Shown in pieces: positions 1 to 7,168 of a DNA stretch of 14,912 nucleotides. The stretch comes from CAYFKJ01 sp964401845 (GTDB lineage Bacteria > Pseudomonadota > Alphaproteobacteria > UBA2966). The stretch covers positions 1 through 14,912 of the forward strand of contig CAYOAD010000097.1 of the NCBI GenBank assembly GCA_964401845.1, given 5' to 3'. Position 1 is the stretch's first letter. Each line of letters begins with the position of its first letter. Both the position numbers and the translations under genes were made by a program. The notes beneath the pieces are model-generated. The model worked only from the letters and a program-made list of their open reading frames with translations, was not told where the DNA came from and searched no databases.

Positions 1-3000
1 GGCGAGATCAGCATCACGCCCGGCGTCGAATGTCGGAGGTGGGCGATGGCCTCCGTCACCTTGAAGCCGGGCAGCTGGCCGCCCTCGCCGGGCTTGGCGC
101 CCTGGGCCACCTTGATTTCGATTTCGCGGCAGTTGTTGAGGTAATCCGCCGTCACGCCGAAGCGGCCCGAGGCCACCTGTTTGATCTGGGAATTGGCGTT
201 GTCGCCGTTGGGCCGCGGCCGGTAACGCTCGGGATCCTCGCCGCCCTCACCGGAATCGGACTTGGCGCCGATGCGGTTCATGGCGATGGCCAGCGTCTCG
301 TGCGCTTCCTTTGACAGCGCGCCCAGCGACATGGCGCCGGTGACGAAACGCTTGCGGATTTCCGTGATCGATTCGACTTCCTCCATGGGCAGCGAATCGC
401 CGATTGGCCTGAAGTCCAGGAGATCCCTTAGATGGACGGGGCCCATTTCGCGCAAGCCCTGGACGTAGCGGCGATACTGGCCGAACGAATCCGATTCGCA
501 GGCCGCCTGCAGGGTATGGATTAGCGGCCCGTCGAAAGAATGCAGTTCGCCGCCCTTGCGGAAGCGGTAAAGGCCGCCGATGGAAAGGGTCGGCAGGTTT
601 CCGCTCCAGGCCGATTGGTGGCCGGCCAGCGCCTTGCGCTGAATGCCGCCGAGGCCGATGCCTGAAATGCGCGACGCCATGCCGGGGAAAAACTCGGCGA
701 CCAGGGCGCGCGACAGGCCCAGCGCTTCGAAGTAGTAGCCGCCACGGTAAGACGAAAGCACCGAAATGCCCATCTTGGACATTACCTTCAGAAGGCCCTG
801 GTCGACGGCCTCCTTGAAGCGCGCGATGCAGTCCTCCAGTGAAAGCTCGCCGAACAGGCCATGCCCATGGCGGTCGGCAATGGAGGCTTCGGCGAGGTAG
901 GCGTTGACCGTCGTGGCGCCGACACCGATCAACACCGCAAAGAAATGCACGTCCATGCATTCGGCGCTGCGCACGTTGATGGATGTGTAGGTCCGCAAGC
1001 CCTGGCGCACGAGATGGCTGTGTACGCCGCCGGCCGCCAGGATCATCGGCACGGCCGCGCGTTCGTCCGAAATGGCCTCATCCGTCAGCACGATGTTCGA
1101 ACTGCCTTCGCGGACGGCGTCCTCGGCCTCGTGGCGGATGCGGTCGAGCGCGTTGCGCAAGGCATCCTCGCCGCCGCCCGCGTCGAAGGTGCAGTCGATA
1201 TCGACGACGGTTTCACCGAGGTAACGCCGCATGCCTTCGTAAAGCGCGGTCGTTAGCACCGGTGAATCAAGCTCGAAGATATTGGTCTGCGACGAGGTTT
1301 CCTCGAACACGTTGCCGAGGTTGCCCAGCCGCGTGGCCAGCGTCATGACGCTTTTTTCACGCAAACTGTCGATCGGCGGATTGGTCACCTGGGAAAAATT
1401 CTGCCGGAAGAAGTGGTGCAGGCCGCGGTATTTTTCCGACAGCACGGCGGTCGGCGTATCGTCGCCCATGGAGCCCACGGCCTCCTTGGCGTCGACCACC
1501 ATGGGATGGAGGATAAGTTCCAATTCCTCGGTGGAGTAGCCCATGGCCACCTGACGGCGGCGCAGCGCCTCGCGGTCGAACTCCTCGACCCGACCGGGTG
1601 TGGCGTCGACCGCTTCCGCCAGCGGCACGATCTGTTCGATCCATTCGCCGTATTCCTGGCCATCGGCCAACAGGTCCTTAATCTCGCCGTCGTGATAGAG
1701 CCGGCCTTCGGTGAAATCGACGGCCACGAGCTGGCCCGGACCGACGCGGCCCTTTTCGATCACCTTCGATTCCGACACCGGCACCATGCCCGCTTCGGAG
1801 CCGACAATCAGCATGCCGTCCGCCGTCACGGTGTAGCGCATGGGCCTGAGGCCATTGCGGTCCATACCGGCCACCACCCAGCGGCCGTCGGTGGCGCAGA
1901 TGGCGGCGGGTCCGTCCCAGGGTTCCATGACGCAGTTGCTGTAGTTCAGAAGGGCCCGGTGGCTGTCGGGCTTGGTGTCGCTGTACGACCAGGCGTCGGG
2001 GATCATCAAAACCTTGGCCATCGGCGCGTTCCGGCCCGCCCTGACCAGCGCTTCGAAGACGGCGTCGAGGGCAGCCGAATCGGAACTGCCGGCCTGCACG
2101 ATGGGTTTGATCTCCTCGGCATAATCGCCGAGTAATTCCGATTCCATGCGCTGTTCGTGGCTCTTCATCCAGTTGACGTTGCCTCGCACGGTGTTTATTT
2201 CGCCGTTATGGGCGAGCATGCGGAAGGGCTGCGCCAGCCGCCAGGTCGGGAAGGTGTTGGTCGAGTAGCGCTGGTGATAGATGGCGAAGTTGGAGACGAA
2301 GCGCTCGTCCAGCAGATCGGGATAGAACGAGGTCAGCTGCTCGGCAAGGAACATGCCTTTGTAGATCACAGAGCGGCAGCTCAGCGAGCAGATGTAGAAG
2401 TCGTTGATGTGCTCTTCCAGCAGGCGCCGTTCGATGCGCCGGCGGATGACGTAGAGGTCCCGTTCGAAGTCCGGATCGCTGACGCCGCGCCGGTTGTCGA
2501 TCATGATCTGTTCGATCTCGGGCCGCGTGGCGTTGGCCTTTTCGCCGATGATGGAGGTGTCGACCGGCACCTGGCGCCAGCCGTAGATGTAGTAGCCGAA
2601 GTTCAGGATTTCGGTCTCGACGATGGTACGGCATGTCTCCTGGGCCGAAAAATCGTTTTTGGGCAGAAACACCATGCCGACCGCCAGGCGGCCCTCGGAG
2701 GGTTCATGACCTGTGCGGGCGATGTGTTCCTTGAAGAAGATCTGCGGGATCTGCACGTGGATGCCGGCGCCGTCGCCGGTCTTGCCGTCGGCGTCGACGG
2801 CGCCGCGGTGCCAGACCGCCTTGAGCGCATCAATGCCGGCCACCACCACGGACCGCCGGGGTTCGCCATCGATCGCCGCAACCAGGCCGACGCCGCAGGC
2901 ATCGTGCTCGTCGGCCGGATCGTAGAGGCCCTCGGCCTCCAGCCGGCGGGCGTTTTCAGCCCATGAGCGGACGGCTTTTTCGCCCTGATTTTCGGTCGCG

Positions 3001-3026
3001 TTGGCGGTGTGATCCCCGTGCTTCAT
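1..3026 (-). CDS. gltB: Glutamate synthase [NADPH] large (alpha) subunit, 5' part only
   Basis: Catalyses the glutamine-amidotransferase and synthase half-reactions of GOGAT: glutamine plus 2-oxoglutarate gives two glutamates, with electrons supplied by GltD. The frame is open from an ATG at 3026 to the left edge (about 1008 codons; the family usually has about 1480-1520, so the last third is outside). A ribosome site AAGGGA lies 8 bases before the ATG. The class-II amidotransferase nucleophile is Cys44 in DACGVG, after a propeptide that would be cleaved off. Further family motifs are NGEINTVRGN, the central-domain motif TNPPIDSLRE, and GAMSLGALS near residue 895, where the FMN-binding synthase domain begins. 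The last visible residues (GEGGQLPG, LRHSTPGV) are typical of that domain. The 3Fe-4S cysteines lie beyond the window. I followed the frame at several points and saw no frameshift. It lies downstream of gltD, probably in one operon. Confidence 0.97.
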   Translation of the reverse strand, partial: MKHGDHTANATENQGEKAVRSWAENARRLEAEGLYDPADEHDACGVGLVAAIDGEPRRSVVVAGIDALKAVWHRGAVDADGKTGDGAGIHVQIPQIFFKEHIARTGHEPSEGRLAVGMVFLPKNDFSAQETCRTIVETEILNFGYYIYGWRQVPVDTSIIGEKANATRPEIEQIMIDNRRGVSDPDFERDLYVIRRRIERRLLEEHINDFYICSLSCRSVIYKGMFLAEQLTSFYPDLLDERFVSNFAIYHQRYSTNTFPTWRLAQPFRMLAHNGEINTVRGNVNWMKSHEQRMESELLGDYAEEIKPIVQAGSSDSAALDAVFEALVRAGRNAPMAKVLMIPDAWSYSDTKPDSHRALLNYSNCVMEPWDGPAAICATDGRWVVAGMDRNGLRPMRYTVTADGMLIVGSEAGMVPVSESKVIEKGRVGPGQLVAVDFTEGRLYHDGEIKDLLADGQEYGEWIEQIVPLAEAVDATPGRVEEFDREALRRRQVAMGYSTEELELILHPMVVDAKEAVGSMGDDTPTAVLSEKYRGLHHFFRQNFSQVTNPPIDSLREKSVMTLATRLGNLGNVFEETSSQTNIFELDSPVLTTALYEGMRRYLGETVVDIDCTFDAGGGEDALRNALDRIRHEAEDAVREGSSNIVLTDEAISDERAAVPMILAAGGVHSHLVRQGLRTYTSINVRSAECMDVHFFAVLIGVGATTVNAYLAEASIADRHGHGLFGELSLEDCIARFKEAVDQGLLKVMSKMGISVLSSYRGGYYFEALGLSRALVAEFFPGMASRISGIGLGGIQRKALAGHQSAWSGNLPTLSIGGLYRFRKGGELHSFDGPLIHTLQAACESDSFGQYRRYVQGLREMGPVHLRDLLDFRPIGDSLPMEEVESITEIRKRFVTGAMSLGALSKEAHETLAIAMNRIGAKSDSGEGGEDPERYRPRPNGDNANSQIKQVASGRFGVTADYLNNCREIEIKVAQGAKPGEGGQLPGFKVTEAIAHLRHSTPGVMLIS

Positions 3027-3092
3027 ATTTTCAATCCCTTGCGCGCAGTCGCATGCGCATCCCTATAAACTCAACTCAAATCTTGAAACTGT

Positions 3093-3110
3093 CCGCCCGG
3101 CTCAGGGCGG
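3093..3110 (-). other. GC hairpin in the gltD-gltB spacer
   Basis: A perfect 6-base inverted repeat (CCGCCC / GGGCGG with a 6-base loop) lies 15 bases past the gltD stop, in the 98-base spacer before gltB. It is not followed by a T-run on the minus strand, so it is unlikely to be a full intrinsic terminator. It could stabilise the gltD end of the transcript or cause partial attenuation, or it may be chance in GC-rich DNA. Confidence 0.35.
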
Positions 3111-3124
3111 CAGAGCAGTGCGGC

Positions 3125-4597
3125 CTACTCGGCGGCCTGGAATTCGCGCTGCATGCCGAGACGTTTGGCGCCCAGGTAGCGTTCAATACAGGCAGCCGCG
3201 TCTCGCCCGTCCCGGATCGCCCAGACCACCAGCGCCGCCCCGCGGACGATGTCGCCGGCGGCAAATACGCCGTCCATGTTGGTCATCATGGAGCGGTGAT
3301 CGATCTGCACGGTGCCCCAGCGGCTGACGCCCAATTCCGGTGCGTTGAACAGCGCCGGGATGTCGTCGGGATCAAAACCCAAAGCTTTGATCACGATGTC
3401 GGCCTCGATGTTGTGGGCCGAGCCCTCGATGACTTTCGGCGTCTGCCGGCCGCCCGCGTCCGGTGAGCCCAAACGCATCCGAACGGCGCGCACAGCACTC
3501 ACGTTGCCGACGCCGTCGGCTTCGTCGCCGTCATCACCGATGAAGGCTTCGGGCGCCGTCAGCCAGACGAAGTCGATGCCTTCCTCTTCCGCGTTGGTAA
3601 CTTCGCGCATGGAACCCGGCATATTGGCGCGGTCGCGGCGATAGAGGCACTTGACCGACTTCGCGCCCTGGCGCACGGCGGTGCGCACGCAGTCCATGGC
3701 GGTGTCGCCGCCGCCCACGACCACGACGTTCTTGTCCTTGGCGTCGAGCGCGCCGCTGGCAAACTCGGGCGCACTTTCTCCCATCCCGTGACGGTTGGCG
3801 ACGATCAGATAGTCGAGGGCCTGAACGACGTTGCCGAGGCCGACGCCCGGTACCTGAATGTCGCGCGCCTTGTAAACACCGGTGGCGATCAGGATGGCGT
3901 CGTGGCGTTCGCGCAAATCGGCCAAGGTGGCGTCCCGCCCGACCTCGAAACCGGTGTGATAGACTACGCCGCCGGCTGCCAGCATATCGGTGCGCCGTGT
4001 CACGGCTTCCTTTTCGAGCTTGAAATTGGGGATGCCGTACATCAGCAGTCCGCCCATGCGGTCGTGCCGGTCATAGACGTGTACCTGATAGCCCGCGCGC
4101 CGCAACTCCTCGGCCGCCGCTAGGCCCGCCGGGCCTCCGCCGATGATGCCCACCGACTGTTCCAGCTCAACCGCGGGCATGGGAGGCTTAATCCAGCCCT
4201 TATCCCAGGCCGTCTCGGTAATGTACTTTTCGACCGTGCCGATGGTGACCGATTCGAAACCCTTTTCGATGACGCAATTGCCTTCGCACAGCCGGTCCTG
4301 CGGACAGATCCGGCCACAAATTTCTGGCATGTTGTTGGTCGCCGAGGCCAACTCGTAGGCTTCCTCGAGGCGGCCCTCCGCGGTCATGCGCAGCCAATCC
4401 GGAATGTTGTTGTTGAGCGGGCAGTGAACCTGGCAGAACGGAATGCCGCATTGCGAGCACCGGCTCGACTGTTCGGTCGCCTGATCGGAATCGAATTCGG
4501 CGTAAATTTCGTCGAAATCGGATGCCCGCTCCGTCGCCGCCCTTTTATCGGGCATGCGCTTTTCAAGCGAGATGAACTGCAGCATTTTGTCCGTCAT
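3125..4597 (-). CDS. gltD: Glutamate synthase [NADPH] small (beta) subunit
   Basis: FAD- and NADPH-binding subunit that takes electrons from NADPH and passes them to the iron-sulfur clusters and FMN of GltB. From ATG 4597 the protein has 490 residues, close to the usual 470-485. This start is chosen because GGGAG lies 5 bases upstream and the family begins near 'KMLQFISLEKR'; a longer frame from a TTG at 4672 has no such support. Cysteines at 47, 50, 55, 59 and 94, 98, 104, 108 form the two N-terminal cluster-binding groups. GGGPAG at 153-158 is the FAD-binding loop, VVVGGGDTAMD near 290 is the NADPH-binding loop, and GVFAAGDIV near the end is the C-terminal FAD motif. It precedes gltB, the opposite of the E. 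coli gltBD order. No truncation is seen. Confidence 0.97.
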   Translation of the reverse strand: MTDKMLQFISLEKRMPDKRAATERASDFDEIYAEFDSDQATEQSSRCSQCGIPFCQVHCPLNNNIPDWLRMTAEGRLEEAYELASATNNMPEICGRICPQDRLCEGNCVIEKGFESVTIGTVEKYITETAWDKGWIKPPMPAVELEQSVGIIGGGPAGLAAAEELRRAGYQVHVYDRHDRMGGLLMYGIPNFKLEKEAVTRRTDMLAAGGVVYHTGFEVGRDATLADLRERHDAILIATGVYKARDIQVPGVGLGNVVQALDYLIVANRHGMGESAPEFASGALDAKDKNVVVVGGGDTAMDCVRTAVRQGAKSVKCLYRRDRANMPGSMREVTNAEEEGIDFVWLTAPEAFIGDDGDEADGVGNVSAVRAVRMRLGSPDAGGRQTPKVIEGSAHNIEADIVIKALGFDPDDIPALFNAPELGVSRWGTVQIDHRSMMTNMDGVFAAGDIVRGAALVVWAIRDGRDAAACIERYLGAKRLGMQREFQAAE

Positions 4598-4792
4598 GAG
4601 GGCTCCCAACCAATACAAACCAAACCGACTACTCCCCATCCGCCCCCTTGGCCGTAGCTGGAGCGTGAACAAACGCGCAGGCGCTGAACGCTAAACTCAG
4701 GCGGAGGAACTCTGGAATTGGTGGTTGATACCCCATCCCGCGTCAGAATTCCAGTGAAATTTAGTTAATAGGTCAAATATGCTTACCAATTT

Positions 4793-4803
4793 CCGATTAT
4801 CGG
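4793..4803. promoter_or_regulatory. Operator-like palindrome beside a predicted -35 box
   Basis: CCGATTATCGG is a perfect 5-base inverted repeat around one central base. It ends 4 bases before the TTGCCA proposed as the -35 of uppP. Position and symmetry suit a repressor or activator site, but no regulator can be named from the sequence. Confidence 0.3.
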
Positions 4804-4807
4804 CCTA

Positions 4808-4836
4808 TTGCCAAACGTCAAGCTACTATATATAGG
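4808..4836 (+). promoter_or_regulatory. Candidate sigma-70-type promoter facing uppP
   Basis: TTGCCA (4808-4813) and TATAGG (4831-4836) are separated by 17 bases; overlapping TATATA choices exist at 4827-4834. This would give an untranslated leader of about 125 bases before uppP. The region is AT-rich, so chance matches are possible. Confidence 0.4.
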
Positions 4837-4857
4837 GCTTCGGCCTTAGCCTTATAG
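4825..4857 (+). other. UUCG-tetraloop hairpin in the uppP leader
   Basis: GGGC-TTCG-GCCT forms a short stem closed by the very stable C(UUCG)G tetraloop. CTATA (4825 side) and TATAG (4857 side) can pair as an outer stem across an internal loop. It sits at or just after the predicted start of transcription toward uppP. Its role is unknown: leader structure, small RNA end, or incidental. Confidence 0.35.
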
Positions 4858-4958
4858 TACCGTTTTGCGACTATTTCTGTATTTGGCCGTCATGGGAGTA
4901 GTGTTATAAGCAGTGGACAACTTCGACGAAACGAGCGTGCCCGCAACCCGACCCTGCT

Positions 4959-4964
4959 GAGAGG
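4959..4964 (+). promoter_or_regulatory. Ribosome binding site deciding the TTG start of uppP
   Basis: GAGAGG lies 5 bases before the TTG at 4970. No in-frame ATG or GTG is present near the family's N-terminus, so this site fixes the unusual start. Confidence 0.6.
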
Positions 4965-4969
4965 TCTTT

Positions 4970-5773
4970 TTGAGCCTGCTTCACATCGTCACATTGGCTA
5001 TCGTCCAGGGGATTACCGAGTTCCTTCCCATTTCGTCCTCGGGCCATTTGATCCTGATCCCCGCCTTGACGGATTGGCCCGACCAGGGACTGGCCCTGGA
5101 CGTCGCCGTCCATGTCGGTACCCTGCTCGCCGTCGTCATTTACTTTTGGCGTGACGTGGGTCTGGCGGCTACCGGGCTGCTGCACCTCTTGGGCGGGCGC
5201 AACACCCAAGCCAGCCGTCTTGCTGTTTACCTGATCATCGGCACAATCCCGGTCATCGCCGCCGGTGCCTTGGCCGCCATCTACAATCTCGTCGACGCGT
5301 GGCGGTCGGCCGAGGTTATCGGCTGGACCATGCTGGGTTTCGGCATCGTCCTGTTCGTTGCAGACCGCCTGGGCATGACCATTCGGAACATGGACCATAT
5401 GACGGCGCCGAGCGCGCTGGTCATCGGTGTGGCGCAGGTTCTGGCGCTTATCCCCGGCACCAGCCGTTCCGGCATAACCATGACCGCCGCCCGGTTCCTC
5501 GGTTTCGAAGCCCACGCCGCCGCCCGGTTTTCCATGCTGTTGGCGATACCGACGATCGCCGCGGCCGGACTGCTCGAAGGCCGCGCCCTCTATCAGAGCG
5601 GCGGCCTCGAACTTACATCCGATGCGGCGATTGCCGCCGGCTTGGCCTTCCTGACCGCCATGGCGGCAATCGCCCTGATGATGGCTTGGCTGAAGAGGGC
5701 GGGGTTCACGCCATTTGTCATTTACCGCGTCGTGCTGGGCGGCGGCCTGCTGTGGTGGGTTTACTCGGCGTAG
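4970..5773 (+). CDS. uppP: Undecaprenyl-diphosphatase (BacA/UppP family)
   Basis: Integral membrane phosphatase that converts undecaprenyl pyrophosphate to undecaprenyl phosphate, recycling the lipid carrier for peptidoglycan and O-antigen synthesis; overproduction of the family gives bacitracin resistance. The protein has 267 residues (E. coli 273) and is hydrophobic throughout, with about 7-8 likely membrane segments. Family motif 1 is QGITEFLPISSSGH, with Gln13, Glu17 and His26; motif 2 is PGTSRSG at 162-168, with Arg166. The start is a TTG (encoding Met) with GAGAGG 5 bases before it; the family also begins with a short 'MSLL'-like segment, so the start is well supported. It diverges from gltD and converges on the NDUFA9-like gene, with 3 bases between the stop codons. 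Confidence 0.96.
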   Translation: MSLLHIVTLAIVQGITEFLPISSSGHLILIPALTDWPDQGLALDVAVHVGTLLAVVIYFWRDVGLAATGLLHLLGGRNTQASRLAVYLIIGTIPVIAAGALAAIYNLVDAWRSAEVIGWTMLGFGIVLFVADRLGMTIRNMDHMTAPSALVIGVAQVLALIPGTSRSGITMTAARFLGFEAHAAARFSMLLAIPTIAAAGLLEGRALYQSGGLELTSDAAIAAGLAFLTAMAAIALMMAWLKRAGFTPFVIYRVVLGGGLLWWVYSA

Positions 5774-5776
5774 GTT

Positions 5777-6772
5777 TTATCCGGTCTGAAGACCCGAGTG
5801 CTGACCCGGACTGCGATAGCGAGTGAGGTAGGTGGGCAGTACGGAGCCGGCCGGCGTCGGGGTGATGCCCAGATCCGCCAGACCCGGAGCACCCTCCCCG
5901 GCGACGTTGTCGCCGGCCAACTGGCGCAGCTGGTCGCGGGTCAGCAGGGGCGACGGCCAGAATTCCAGGAAGAACGCCATGATCGCCGCCAAATTCATCA
6001 ACACCGGCATCAGGACGCGGCGGCGTTCGGTGATGCGCACAATCGTTTCCATCAATTCACGCCAGGTGTAGATCTGTGGTCCGGCGAGATCGTAGCTCAG
6101 CGCCGACGCCGAACCGCCGCGCAGGCACTCGGAGACGGCTTCAGCCACGTCGCCGACATAAACCGGCTGGAAGCGAGCGCCCTCCCTGTCGGACAGGTCG
6201 CGGGCGAAGATCGGCAGAACCGGTGACAGGGCCGCCAGGGCGCCCATCTGATTGAAGAAGCCGTCTTCCGGCCCGAAAATGATGCTGGGCCGAAGGATCA
6301 CGGCGTCGGGAAAGGCATCGCGCAGGGCCTGTTCGCCCTCCGCCTTTGTGCGGCCATAGCGTGACGCCGAATTGACGTCGGCGCCGATTGCCGAGATCTG
6401 CACCAGCTTTCCGACTCCGGCCGTCTTGGCGGCTTGAGCGACCCGGGCCGCGCCATCGATATGAACCGCATTGAAAGTCTGTTTGCCGCTCTCGTAGAGC
6501 AAGCCGACGGACAGCACCACGGCATCGGCCCCGTCGACGGCGGCAGCCACGGAGGCGTCGTCGCGCAGGTTGGCCTGCGTCAGCTCGATCTGTCCGACCT
6601 CGCCCATCGACTTGAGAAACATACCGGCTTCGGGATCCCGGACGGCCACACGGATACGCGCGCCCTGGTTGGCCAGACAGCGTACGATATGGCGCCCCAC
6701 AAATCCGCTGCCGCCGAAAACGGTGACCAATTCAGGCACGTCGTTGCGCGCGCCGTTCGTTTCGCCCGACAT
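5777..6772 (-). CDS. Complex I NDUFA9-family NAD(P)-binding protein (atypical SDR)
   Basis: A 331-residue atypical short-chain dehydrogenase of the group related to the mitochondrial complex I accessory subunit NDUFA9. GGSGFVG at residues 20-26 is the Rossmann dinucleotide loop, followed by strand motifs ending at Arg41/Arg45, which suit NADPH. A YxxxK pair is present at Tyr139 and Lys143 (YGRTK). 'LRPSIIFGPED' and 'QPVYVGDVAEA' are hallmarks of the NDUFA9-like group, as is the C-terminal segment with LPTYL. ATG 6772 has AGGGAG 8 bases upstream. In alphaproteobacteria this gene is often near uppP. It is usually described as an epimerase-like or complex I subunit protein; which reaction, if any, it catalyses is not known from the sequence. 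No other complex I gene is in the window. Confidence 0.88.
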   Translation of the reverse strand: MSGETNGARNDVPELVTVFGGSGFVGRHIVRCLANQGARIRVAVRDPEAGMFLKSMGEVGQIELTQANLRDDASVAAAVDGADAVVLSVGLLYESGKQTFNAVHIDGAARVAQAAKTAGVGKLVQISAIGADVNSASRYGRTKAEGEQALRDAFPDAVILRPSIIFGPEDGFFNQMGALAALSPVLPIFARDLSDREGARFQPVYVGDVAEAVSECLRGGSASALSYDLAGPQIYTWRELMETIVRITERRRVLMPVLMNLAAIMAFFLEFWPSPLLTRDQLRQLAGDNVAGEGAPGLADLGITPTPAGSVLPTYLTRYRSPGQHSGLQTG

Positions 6773-6824
6773 GGCGGAAACTCCCTATCAACCAAACTTT
6801 TCCGCCGCTGGTTCGCGGCGCTTC

Positions 6825-6830
6825 ATCATA
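6825..6830 (-). promoter_or_regulatory. Candidate -10 box for the NDUFA9-like gene
   Basis: On the minus strand this reads TATGAT, a near-consensus -10, 52 bases before the ATG at 6772. No good -35 box is found at the proper distance, so this is tentative. Confidence 0.25.
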
Positions 6831-6906
6831 ACCGGGGTCGACGACCGGATAAAAGAGCCGATCGCAGGCGCGACAAATTCACGCGCCTGGCGTTGCAATA
6901 AAGGAG

Positions 6907-6935
6907 AATGCCGAATTTGGCAATTCCCCGGCATT
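6907..6935. other. Long hairpin between divergent promoters, upstream of tRNA-Leu
   Basis: AATGCC (6907-6912) pairs with GGCATT (6930-6935), and GAATT (6913-6917) pairs with AATTC (6922-6926) around a TGGC loop, with a CCC bulge on one side: 11 base pairs in all. Neighbouring genes run away from it on both sides, so it does not terminate either of them. It could be an operator, part of an unannotated small transcript, or incidental. Confidence 0.4.
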
Positions 6936-6947
6936 TACCCGAGGCGC

Positions 6948-6976
6948 TTGACTTCCGCCGCGCCCGGCATTATCCA
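6948..6976 (+). promoter_or_regulatory. Sigma-70-type promoter of tRNA-Leu
   Basis: TTGACT (6948-6953) and TATCCA (6971-6976) are 17 bases apart. The -10 ends 23 bases before the mature tRNA, the usual distance for a short 5' leader removed by RNase P. Confidence 0.6.
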
Positions 6977-6999
6977 ACCGCTTCCAAGTGCCACGAAAT

Positions 7000-7086
<87 letters not shown>

Positions 7087-7094
7087 TCGTTTTC

Positions 7095-7129
7095 GCGCGG
7101 AAAGCGCACGGCCGCGCCAGTTGTTTTTT
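7095..7129 (+). terminator. Intrinsic terminator-like hairpin after tRNA-Leu
   Basis: GCGCGG (7095-7100) and CCGCGC (7112-7117) form a perfect 6-base GC stem with an 11-base loop, followed after CAG by TTGTTTTTT (7121-7129). It begins 9 bases after the tRNA's CCA and ends before nrnC. The three-base gap to the T-run makes it somewhat imperfect, so some read-through into nrnC is possible. Confidence 0.55.
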
Positions 7130-7168
7130 CGCCGGCATCGTGACCGGTTGTTTGCCGGGGCAGCGAGA

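Larger units (their letters stand above)
4598..4969. promoter_or_regulatory. Divergent gltD/uppP control region, AT-rich, no gene
   Basis: This 372-base stretch has no credible coding sequence and is clearly richer in A+T than its neighbours from about 4740 to 4900. It must carry the promoters for gltD (leftward) and uppP (rightward). It holds several inverted repeats: CTGGAATT (4712-4719) with AATTCCAG (4747-4754); AATAGGTC (4767-4774) with GGCCTATT (4802-4809, one G-T pair); the odd palindrome CCGATTATCGG (4793-4803); and a C(TTCG)G-capped hairpin at about 4825-4857. I see no clear sigma-54 -24/-12 element here on either strand. Confidence 0.6.

Noticed and set aside
247..960. 237-residue open frame on the minus strand inside gltB
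   Set aside because: It is a shifted frame of gltB. The gltB frame itself gives clear family motifs (SKMGISVLSSYRGG) across the same bases.
1413..2966. Long plus-strand open frames (240 and 269 codons) opposite gltB
   Set aside because: Histidine-, aspartate- and valine-rich antisense shadows typical of GC-rich coding DNA, with no recognisable domain or ribosome site.
4598..4672. N-terminal extension of GltD from a TTG at 4672
   Set aside because: Family alignment and the GGGAG site support ATG 4597; the extra 25 residues have no support.
4904..5515. 203-residue minus-strand frame opposite uppP
   Set aside because: Antisense to a well-supported membrane protein gene; low-complexity composition and no family resemblance.
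5786..5800. GGTC-TGAA-GACC hairpin near the uppP end as a terminator
   Set aside because: Only 4 base pairs, within the NDUFA9-like coding sequence, with no T-run after it on either strand.
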